64,000 nt of DNA from Siphonodentalium dalli (taxonomy: Eukaryota > Mollusca > Scaphopoda > Gadilida > Siphonodentaliidae). Under the pieces are notes generated by a model. That model was not told where the DNA came from. It ran no database searches and worked only from the letters and a program-made list of their open reading frames with translations. The translations under genes were made by a program, and so were the position numbers. Location: contig CP136065.1 in the NCBI GenBank assembly GCA_032622095.1, positions 154,445,577-154,509,576 of the forward strand. Reading direction: 5' to 3'. Shown here in pieces: positions 38,831 through 51,111 of this stretch. The stretch's first letter is position 1. Every line of letters begins with the position of its first letter.

Positions 38831-41800
38831 CTGAAATGCACACAAAGGGCTATTATAAACACAGTTGGCAAGTACATAAGGTGTTATCCTGGGTATTTTG
38901 GGAGTTGATCAGGGGCCCCTACAATGGTAAATAATTTTCAAGCTACTAAATAATCCCCCATCTCCCAACAAATGTTCAATGTTTGCAGCAGTTCAAACAT
39001 TCAATTGTGTATATTCATACTACGGTTACACCTTCCATGACTTTCCCCAATCAGACAACTTGTAACTACAAATGGCCTGACAGAATGCGATTAGGTATTT
39101 TTAGGCCAAAATTGGGAAATATCAGGTCTATTTTGTATTTGGATCGGGACCGATATCCCCCTGGGGCAACCTAGGATATTCCCTGTACATTGTATAATTT
39201 CTTTCAACCTAAATCTTTTTTTAACCTGATGGAAGTCTTCCATTTTTTTTGTATTTCCAATGTATGAAAGGATGTTTTCAAAAGTATGCAATAATTGAAG
39301 TGCAATATCAGTTAATCTCAAAGGCATAACTTGACAGTTTCATGTTGGGCTTTTTGAAAAACTACATTCTATTATCATATTTGAGCATATGCTCCATACT
39401 TTTGAGAGGTTTACAGTAATGCCTTAATTAATCGACTCCATAACCACAGCAGAATTATGCTGTGGTTATGGAGTCGATTAATTAGGGCATTAATGTAGCT
39501 GATGCTGGTGGCTGAGATATATTGAATCTGTAGATAAAATGAGCTCTCTCAATATGTAGGCAATGTTAATAGATTTGTGATAGATTTTTAAACAGAATAC
39601 ACTGCTCTCAATGTGTTGTTGAATTTCCAGCTATATCGCAACTGGCAAATGGGAAAATTTATGATGCAAAAATACCGTATATGACAGGAGAGTGAAAATG
39701 AGCAGCTTAAGATAACAATTATTATTCAGGGCATCATATTAATGACACTTTTTTTCATAACCAATTCGTGTTTCACAAAAGTGAATTACTTTTACACTGA
39801 CCTGAGGCGTCAAATTTCTGAGAGTTAACCATACGGATGGAGTGAAGTTTCTGTCCAAACCAGCTGAAAAAAGAAATAAAAGATGTAAATTAAATAACAA
39901 ATTTCATCGTGCATTGAGACGCAAGCTGAGAAGATGTTTAAAGAATTGAAAGACAGACGGATGAGGAGTGATGAGTATAGCTCCACCGGAGACTTCGTCT
40001 CAGGTGAGCTAAAAAGTAAATAATATCCACTTTCGAAGGAATGGCAGTTTTCATAGTAACAAAATTAATTAACATACACATCTTGTAGCATAATTCAACA
40101 TTGGTTTCCACAGGTTAAAACTAATGCATTAAACCTTTCATGACTGGAGCTTCCAGAAATTTAGCGAAAACCCTGTGACAATGCATTCTCTTATGTATGC
40201 GAAGCACCCTATCGGCTGAGAAGTTGCTATATTCATGTTATTCATCTCTGGTATTGGTCCTATTGGATCATTAAATATTACTGCTTGTGGTCGTTGCCGG
40301 GGGCGACTCAGTTGAAGAACTTGTCTGTGGCTTCAACAGTTACTGCTGGGCCTGAGCAATTGTTCAGTTGCTGCTGCAGGATTTGTTGACGAGCTGAATT
40401 CAATATTTACCTTGATCGTGTAAGCCAGTGTATTCTCATATATATATACACAAAATTCCCTATGGTAGATGCGCTTATATAAGAGAATGTATTGGCACAG
40501 GATCTTTAATGATGCACCAGCATTAAAGGGTTGATGACCATTTCACACTTTTGACGCTATTTCAACTCACTACAATTCCGTAACTCAAGGCCATTTTTAA
40601 GTATCCAAATGCTGCCAGTCTATTTATCATTTTTCAGGCCTTAAAGAGCCACTTATTAGATTCAAGGCTAGCCCAGTTGGATCCCTGATATCTATTACTC
40701 TCAGGTGCCTAATAATATTATTGTGTTGACACTTGCTTTTGAAGAAAATTTCACATGATCCAGCATGATCACTATTATTTGGCAAAGAGACCGAGTGATA
40801 TTGCCATCTCTATTATTAATTTTAGCCAAAAATTCCACCATCACTGTTATTTAGGCCATCACTATTATTAGGCACCTTAAGAGAAGTAACACTTACTCTG
40901 TTGGAATGCAGAACCAGATGAACGGCCAGCCCAAGATTGTTGGCGCATCGTTGATCTTCCAGCCATACCCTGTGATGGAGGACGAATATCAAGATTGTTC
41001 TTCGGTAGTGGCACGTTCCAGATCTGAGAGGTAAAGCTTGTCGGGGCGACAGACTCATTTGGCCATGACTTGTGGAGACCAGGTGTCAGTGAATTGACAA
41101 TTGAGTTGGCCGTGTTGAACTGGGAAGTATCAGTACTCGGGCTAGACTTGGCCTGGCTTGTCAGGTTGTTCAAATATTCATCTTTGATTGTGTTGACGCT
41201 AAGTTGACGGGCGCAGCTTCCTGGCGTAATATGAGGATCATCCTCTGGGTTCTTTGAAAGCTTTTGGATTCCACCCCAAGGCTGGCCGGGAACGAACTCT
41301 ATGACTGAATCGTTGTTTTCAGCATCATTTGCAGCCGAGTTTGGTGTCGCAATTGCTGTCGTTGGGGCAGTTGACACCGGAGTCAAATCAGTTGGTGAAG
41401 TAGCTTTGATTTCCCCTGTGGACTCTTTTGCATCACCAACTGGAGATCCCTTATTGCTTTTTGTCGGCCAGTTAGCTAAATTTGAACTTGCAGCATTTGA
41501 CCAAGTGGTATCGCCGCTCAAGTTGAGACTCATTGCAGAACCAAGGTTTGGGGTCGACTGCGATTGGTGAATCGGTTTACTTCCAACAGCTTTGTTCAGA
41601 GAACTTTCGCCTGCATCAGAAGAGTCGCTACTTACAGATGACGGCGTCTTCCATTGTTTCAGACGGGACTGTGTCTGTGGCCCAGGCTGAGAAGTTGCTA
41701 TATTCATGTTATTCATCTCTGGTATTGGTCCTATTGGATCATTATTACTGCTTGTGGTCGTTGCCGGGGGCGACTCAGTTGAAGAACTTGTCTGTGGCTT

Positions 41801-44800
41801 CAACAGTTGCTGCTGGGCCTGAGCAATCTTCTGTTGCTGCTGTAGGATTTGTTGACGAGCTGAATTCATTATTATAACCAACTGTGAGAGCTGATACTGA
41901 CCCCCTCTTTCTTGTTGCTGCTGCAGCTGCTGTTGCTTGGCAACCAACTGTTGCAGCACTTGCTGTTGTTGCAATAACTGCTGGATAAGGATGAGCATCG
42001 GAGGTGGGAGAGGGTGTGTCAATAATTGGGGGTCAATAAGACCAGTGTTGACAGCCATTTTGAGTTGCTGATGAATCTGCTGAGTCGCTTGTTGATGCGC
42101 CACCTGGTTTGTGAGCTGGTTGCGCCCAGTGAGAGGTTGACCTGGCGGAGGAGTAAAGTTATTCATTGGCTGAACTTGTAGCAGCTTCTGCTGAAGATTC
42201 TTCTGTTGCATCATATTAATACTGGGGTTAGGAGTAAGACTAGAGTGAGGCAGACTAGTACCACCTTGCTTCAGATTGGCTATAGCTGGATTTGGTACTT
42301 GAGCATTTTGAAATGGAGTATTTTGCATGGAATTGTTGGTAGGCACAAGTGAGTTGTCATTCTGAGTATCTGATATGTCATCGTTTGACAGAGAGTTGGC
42401 AGGTGCCATCCCTGAGCCTGTCAGCTTCCTCGGCACACTGCTGAATACGTCCGAATCAGATTCTTTTTTAGCACCTTGAACAAGATCAGCTGCAAATGAA
42501 AATAGTACAGTTTAAAGATTTAAGCTGCTTTCATAGACCTGCGGCTGGTGCATGCGGCTATCTGGTAATAGGCGCAACATTTCAAACCATACATATATCA
42601 ATGGGGCTGCGGCTGATTTAGTTGAACGCAACAGATTTCAAAACTTTTTTAAATCAGATGTGTTTAACTAGGTCAGCTGCAAACCAGTGATATATGTATG
42701 GTTTGAAATGTTGCGCCGCATGCATTGGTCTCATGCGTCAGCCACGAAATTTTTAGATAACTAAATAACTCACTGAAGAGTAGATAACTCATTGAAGAGT
42801 AGTTCACTCAGGGAATTATCAGTTAATAAAGGTTAACAAACACTGTTTTTGAACTTATATCCCAACATTCCTTCCAAATGAAAAAATAGGAATCCTATGT
42901 CTTCTGCGCTTTTATCATCAAAACACTCCTCCAAATGAAGAATAGACCATTTCTAAGTATTCATTATACAATACGTGATGGGAGAATATATTCAATAAAG
43001 AAAGGGTTAATAAAAATTAATGATTAATACCGTATTATATAAGTCTAGCCGATGAGCCCAAAATATATATGAGATATATATCCCTAAGTTTAACACCCTA
43101 ACCAATCATAATTCTGGCCTGATCATCCATACTGGTAATGGCTCAATGATTGAAATTGAGAAACACCAAAACAACCTCATCAAATAATGAAATCATTCCA
43201 CATTTAAGAGTGGCACAATCTATACCTATTTTCCTTCTAAATTTCAATTATAAATATGAGCTTTTAACAATTACTGATTTTTAAAAAATCCACTTCGGGT
43301 TAGAGGCTTGATTGGCGACATAGGTTCCTAGCCCTTAACAATCTTGTGCTATTTGCTATTATATTTAGTTTCAAGGAAATTACAATTTCTTTTATATAAT
43401 GAAATCTAGAACCATGGCTAGTATCGCAGATGCTAGTCGACATCTAATTTTCTCTTTGTTGAGAAATAAGCAACACAGGTTGTAAATCTGAAAGTTTTTC
43501 TCCTACTTACCAAGTGCACTTTCAAAATTCATATTGTTGGTTATGAGAGCAGCTTGGGCATCATCTTTCTGCAAAGAGAGCGATGTGGAAAACATTGATT
43601 CACTGATCTCAGACAACAGCCGAAAACACAAATAACAAGACAGTCAAAGACTGTGGGGTCGCTCACCAGACTGCAAAGACTGATAAGACTGGGACTTTGG
43701 AGACCATAACAGTTAGAACTTTTCATAATCACTTTAAAAAAGTAGATCTAAACAGGATATGTAGATAGAGAGGCTTCATGTACCAACTGTACGCTACTGA
43801 TCACCCCCCCCCCCCCCATGTAGTGTGAGTGGGGTCTCTGCCCCTATTTGAACAAACATGAATCCCCATCTCTGATATCTATTCATCTTATAATTATAAA
43901 CATTCGCTTTTAAGAGTTGAAGTTAATTGATTTTCCAAAAAGGCCCCCATTGGAACAGATCTAAACATGCCACCCAAGGACCCTGCATACACAAATATAA
44001 GCTAAATAGACTTGATGGTTCTTGAGTAGTAATAGTTGTTAGAATTACTATGGAGGGAAAACGTTGTGGCCCTGGCACCCCTCCTATTTGACCTGGTGAA
44101 CTTATTTGAACAAATCTGAATGTGAGTCACATACAGGTAGAGAATTCATATAGATCTCGAGAAGAAAACAATTGTTGATGGATGGATGGACAGAACAATG
44201 GATGGAAGTACACTCCAACCGACCAACAGATTTAATCCAATATACCCCCACACTTTTTTGTCCATAATAAGGTATAATGAGGTCACATAGCTAAGTGGTT
44301 AAGAAAATAATATTGGAACAGCCAAGCGTGAATTTAGTGTGTCTGAGGTCCCAAAAGGGTGAATGTAGTGATGCTATTCTGTAAGGTAGGCTAGCATCAC
44401 CAAATTCACCATCTGGGAACCCAATTTTACTTAGTCCCAACTGCTATGGGAGACCTAGGGACAGACAGAAGTTCTCCAGCTGAAGTTGGTGACATTACTG
44501 ACATATGAATACACTCCCTGGGGACTGTGCCTATAGCTACAGAAGTTCTCTTATCTTTCTATCTGGCCATGATTATAAACAACATGTGTCATGTCTGTCA
44601 GTTCAGAGCAGAGTTGGCTTGTAATGGGAATGCACAGATACTAGTATTAAAAGGAATTTACTGAACATTTCTGTACATCTGTCTGTTCATCTTTTCTCCC
44701 AAACCCCTGATTTCAACCAAATTTAGTGGGGAGACTAGAGGTACCTACCCCCCCCCCCCCCGAAGATGTAATGTCATAAGTTCTTCAAAATTTTAATTAA

Positions 44801-47800
44801 ATGTTTTTTATTTTATTTAAATAAAAAATATTTTAGTTAATAAAAAAAAATATTTATTAAAAATAAAATATATATAATTTTTTTTTTTTTTGGTTAAACT
44901 GAGCACTCCTCCCCATTGCCTCAAACATTGCCCCCACCCAGGCTGTCTAGAAATCAATATTATTATACCAGTACCACACAGCATAGACGAGAGTTAAATC
45001 TCTTATCTCTGCCCCTATTAGAACAAATGTGAATCCTCATCTATGAGATCCATTCATCTAGTAATATCAATATACCCCCCAATTTTCTTTGAAAAATCAG
45101 GGTATGATTTCACGTGGATAAGTGCTGGTTAAGAAACTAATATTGGAACAGCCGAGTCTGTATTTAGTGTCTGATCTTTGCAGGTGAATTTAATGACAAT
45201 ATTCCGCAAGGTGGACTAACATCACCGAATTCACCCTCTGGGGACCTCATTTCCTAAAAATGACCCCATGAACAAATATGAACCCCAGTCACCCAAGGCC
45301 CCTCCATACCAAATATAAGCTATATAGGCCTAATGGTTCTTGAGAAAAAACTGTTTTAAGACTTACTATGGAGGGAAAGAGTTATGGCCCTGGCTTGGCA
45401 CCTACATGTATTTGATGTGAAGAACTTAATTGAACAAATCTGATTGTGAGACACCTAGGGAACATGCACACTGAACTATATAAACACATTCCGTCTTTAA
45501 TATGGAGAAGAAATCAATTGTTGATAGATGGATGGATAGACATCTCAACAGGCAGACGGATGGAAGCCCGACAGATAGAAGACAAATTTAATCCAATATA
45601 TACCCCCCCCCATTTCTCTTTGAATATTAGTCGTATGATTTCATCTGGATAAGTAGTGATTAAAACAATAATATGAAATGGCCAAACCTGAATTTAGTAT
45701 GTCTGACATTTGCAGAATTAGGTCCCAAAAATGTGGATTTAATGACAATATTCTGTAAGGCAGGCTAGCATCACCAAATTCATCCTCAATCTGATTAGGC
45801 CTCAATGGCCAATAAAACAAAGGAACAGATTGAAGTCCTACAGTTGAAGTTGGTGATACACACCCATTGAGCACCTCAATTATGCATTTTATCTTCTGCA
45901 AATTAGGGGGACATTGAAACTGAACAGGTGGAAAAAGTGACTAAATCAAACTGTCAATTTGATACTTAGAATACTTCCCAGAAGATGAGGACTAAGCAGA
46001 ATTAGGTCCCTCGCAGTGTATTTGGTGATGCTAGCATGCTGTATGGGGTAGCAACACTAAATTCACCATCTGGGGACCTCACTATGTAAATGTCAGACAC
46101 ACTATTTCCAGACTTGAAGAAATCAAAGCCATTCACAGTATCATTGAATGTCAGTCATCACATAACCATGGGAGCACCAGTTTGTTGTTAAATTGCTACA
46201 GATATGTTTAGATTAGAATAATACATGTCATCTGGCCAGTTTATATAATTAATGACCTGTACCTTTACAGATATATATGCCTCTGTGGTGACCACACTAT
46301 GATAAATTGGCTTTTTCAATAATACAGGCTTCAGTGTTCTCTTAAAAATTAATAGTGCATAGCAAAGAGGTGTGAATTATAAAGGGCCATAACTCTGTTA
46401 AAATATATCGGATCAAACCCATATTTTAACTTGATCTGTATATAAGTGTCAAAAATTCATATACCAAATTTGGTGTTGATCAGATGAAAAATGTTTGAGT
46501 AATCCTGTCTTGGATGAATTCTATATCAAAACAAGAGTGGAAGGGGTTAAATAAACAATACCAAAATCCATACAGATGAAGAACATGCTAAGAAAAATCT
46601 AGGTAAGAAATATGAGGCTGTGATGTGTCCTAAACAAAAATTAAAGGTCAAAATGCAAAAATAATTTTTTGTTTTTAAAGTTATGTCCCTAGCTCTGCCC
46701 CTATTTGACCCAGTGACCCCATTTGAACAAATCTGAACCCCAGTCACCCAAGGTCTCTCTGTACCAAATATAAGCTAAATCGGCCAAATATTTTTTTAGA
46801 AGAAGTCATTGTAAGAATTACTATGAGTTATGGCCCTGGTTTCTCAACTAATTGACCGGGTGACCTCATTTGAACAAATCTGAACACCAGTCACCCAAAG
46901 GACCCTCCATACCAAATATTAGCTAAATCGGCCCAATGGTTCTGAACAAGAAGTCGTTGTAAGAATTACTATGGAGGAATAGAGTTATGGCCCTGGCTTC
47001 GCAACTATTTGATCCAGTGACCTCATTTGATCAAATCTGAATGAGAGTCACCTAGGGAACATCCACACCAAATATGAACCAATTCGGTATGATGGTTTCA
47101 GAGGAGAAGATGTTTTTTAAAAAGTTGACAGACGAACGGACGGACAGACGGACGCACGAGGAGTGATGACTATAGCTCCACCGGAGACTTCGTCTCAGGT
47201 GAGCTAATAAAAGCAATCTTGAAAGGTTGACATGGTGAAAATCTTCATAAGGCCAAAAAAATAAAGATAACTTATGTTTCCGCTAATGGTGTGAAAAAAT
47301 TAGGGTAGGTTGGTAGGGAATTTTTTTTGTATTATTTTAATTTTTAATTTTGTATCCAGCTGCAGAAATATTGAACTACATCGACCAAAGTGGCATAAAA
47401 TGCCAACTCATGTTGTGGGGAATGTATTACTTGAACAACATAGTGGAAATATACATTAAGATTGAATAAAAGATCAAACTTGGTTTATGCTTAAGTGTTT
47501 GATTTGTTATTTTACATACCGCATTTTCATAATTTTGGCTATATTACTTGGTACGAAATTGATGTCACTAACGTTTGATGAGAATTTTACCCATAATACC
47601 ACCAGTACACCGGTACTTGTATTGTGATGACTACATCCCATTGTCTGGAGGAAGCCAGTACATGTACATCCAACCTACTAGTAGCATGACTGGTTTTTGG
47701 AAACAGTAGCTATACCCATATCATGTGTGGTGATAACCTCTATACATATATCGATACACACCCACCATGTCAGTTGATAGTTCCCAAACAAGGCTTAAAG

Positions 47801-50800
47801 CAGGCCTGAGAAATTAAAATCGCAAAATCACGCCCATCAATCCATGAATCCACACCTGGAGTTCTAACTGTTGAGGTCCAGTTGTCACTTATGGTCACTT
47901 TACACAGGGATATGTTAGAAACCATGTGTTATGCACACTAATGAACATCATTATGTATGTGCATTGGTGGTTAAAAAAAACTTTTTAAAAAATATCAATA
48001 AAAAGATTAGGGCCAGCAGTTATTTTTAGGGTCGGTCTATGTGTGGAAACATATTATCTTTTTTCTTTGGCCTAACATCAGTCAAATGTACCAATAATTT
48101 GAAAGATAGCTATATTATGATATCAGCTTTTCACAGAGACTAAAACTGCTGGTTATTGATGTGTTAAAAACACTCAAATGAGGTGACAAACAGAGTAGCA
48201 ATTGATATACAATTTTTTACGTCAAAAGTCAACAAAATGAACAAATGCCAATATGGTTGCACAACTGGATGCCGATAAATGCTGAAGTGTTGGGTAAAAG
48301 GTTAATGGAAACTCTCGCATGAAAAATGGTAAGGATTTGAACATGATTGATTGATTGGGGTTTATTTTCGCTTTAGCAACTAAGGCCATTTGAACAGGAT
48401 AAGATGCTTGATATATAATTCAATGAACTAACCTTAAATCCCATATCGATGAGCTGTTGAAGAAGCTTGCTTCGTTGTGGTAATTGATTTGGGCCAGTTC
48501 TCACAGTTGGTGGCATCTGAAATGAAAAAAAACTTATCCTCAGACCTCAGGTCAACTAAACTTGAAAAGAACACCACTTTAAACTTGGGACTTCCACTCA
48601 ATTTCCTTTTTGCTTAATGCATGCAGCATTTCCTGTCAAGTGTAAGGTTAGGTGTTTTTTTATACCATACCATAATTAAGCTGTTAGGCCAAAAAAAAAA
48701 AGTTTTGGTTCTCGGGGCAAATTTTTTTTCTAATCAGTGGGGGGAGGGGACAATGTAGAAGGAACTGTTATGCATAAAAACTCATTTAATTTTATGTAAA
48801 AATTACATTGTACAACCAGTATATGATATGGATTACCTAACATTATATAGCGCCCCTGACTATTTACTATTTTTGTTGTTGTCTATAAACTGATAACTCT
48901 CCATTCTACTATGTGATCCTGAATTTCATCCAGTGCCTTTCAATTGTCTGGAGTTACAATTAGGCCAAAACAAAAAGATAGTATGTTTCCGATAACGAAG
49001 TGAAAAAATTAGGGTAGGTAGGTAGGTAGGGAATTTTTTTTATTTTTTTTTATTTTGATATTTTTTATCCAGCTGCAGAAATATTGAATTACCTCGACCG
49101 AAAATGACATAAAATGCCAACTTGTGTTGTGGGAAAGTATTACTTGATAAACACAGCACTAGGAAATATACATTAAGATTGATGAAAGATCAAACTTACT
49201 TCATGCTTTAATAAGGATGTTATTTATTTTTCACATACCACATTTTATAAATTTGGCTATAAACTTGGTATGAGATTGATGTCACTAACTTTTATAAGAA
49301 TTTTACCCATAATACCACCATTATACCATACTTGTATTGTGACAACAGCATCCCATTGTCTAGAGGTAGCCAGTGCACCCAACCTAGCATGCCTGTTTTT
49401 TGGAAACAGTAGCTGTACCCCTAACATATGTGGTCATAACCTATATACATGTATATATACAGATACACACACGTCTGTTTATAGTGTTCCTACCGGTACT
49501 CTCAGGCTCCAAATAAAAGTGCAGGCCCAAATAATAGTGCACAGGAAAAATTCCATTGAAAGTTAAAACAAATAACTCTGAGCAAAACATCAACTATAGT
49601 TAAAAATTGTATAGTACATGTAGGTCAAGCATAGGAATCAGCGTAGTATGTGTCATATAGAGTTTTATTCGATATTGACATGTTCACATGTATGCCATAT
49701 ACTTTTCATAGCCTCAAAATTAATAAACTTGCACTCAGATAAGCACTGTGCAGGGGGGGGGGGGGGGTGGGGGGGGGGGATTTCCCAAGAAAATAATAAA
49801 TGGGCATGCATGTTTATTTGGAACTCATGAATATGTTCCATAAGTCCCAAACAAGGCATACTGGTAAAGCAGGCATGAGATCCACTCTCTTGAAATTAAA
49901 ATTGCAAGATTCATGCCTATCAATCCACAACCCATCACACACCTGTGGCTTTTGAGACAACTGTCACACTTCATGTCACTTATCACAGGCTTATGTTAGA
50001 AACCATGTGTTTTGCACCTAATGACAGGCCTCAGCCTAGGGGTTCAGAACAGGGAGACTTGAAGTCTCCCTCCAGGAAATTTAGGGAGACTTCAGGAAAT
50101 TTAGGGAGACTTCAGGGAGAAGTGGAGACTACGGAAAATTGACAATTTTCAACTATCGCTTTATTTTATAACATCAATAAAAAATTTAAAAACATAAAAT
50201 AAGAAATAAAACTAAAAAAATTTGACTTTATCTGAAATTAGCCTAATTGTTATTTTACATTTAAATTTTTTGGAAATGTTTTGTGTAGCTATCATTTAAG
50301 CAAGACAATTATCAAGTTACAGTAGTAGTTAATTTTTTAACTAAATGGAAGAAGTATTATTTCCTAGACTGCAGCCTGGAAGATACGTTTGTAGTATTGA
50401 CTATTGTCAGATTGTACAGTCTGAATCATGATGCATGTAAATTGTATTAATTTGTAAGTTGTAACTTTGAAAGTTTAATTTGGTCACGGCTGTAATGTGG
50501 GTGTCCGCTAAAATAAACAATAAGGATTAACTAACAAAGGAGTTGCAAAAGCTTTTAGTTTTATTGCTAAAGCTTTTATTAATTAATGGCCTCCCTTAAT
50601 TAATGCCAACATCACTGGTATAATCCGATTAAAGCAATAAACTTGACATTTATTTATTTACGGAAGCGGTCTCTTCCGTCAAAAAGTGTGACGCGGTCTC
50701 TTCAAAAAGTGCAACGCGTTACCGAAACGAACTTCCGAAGCGCCTGGTACATACTCTAATAATGTCGTATTTGTTTTATATCTGAAATGCGGGACAGCGG

Positions 50801-51080
50801 TCTTTTAAGTTAATTAAAACATTATTTGTGACACTCACGATGGTCAATAACAACAGATGCTAAGTTGCTAACATCTCATCGTGTTTTCAGCGTGTCAAAA
50901 CATTCGTGATTAACATTCATTGCCGCAAAGGGAACAACGGCGACTGAATAACAACACAAAATAATAGGTCATATTTTATTTTAAACACTTGGGACTTTGT
51001 CTCTGCATCGTCCGTTTCTTTTTGGGATGGCCGCCACAATTCATCTATATACGGACATGTCTGGGAAAAAAACTAGAAAA

Positions 51081-51111
<31 letters not shown>

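Noticed and set aside
41301-41877. Plus-strand frames of 89 and 114 residues
   Set aside because: Antisense shadows of exon F.
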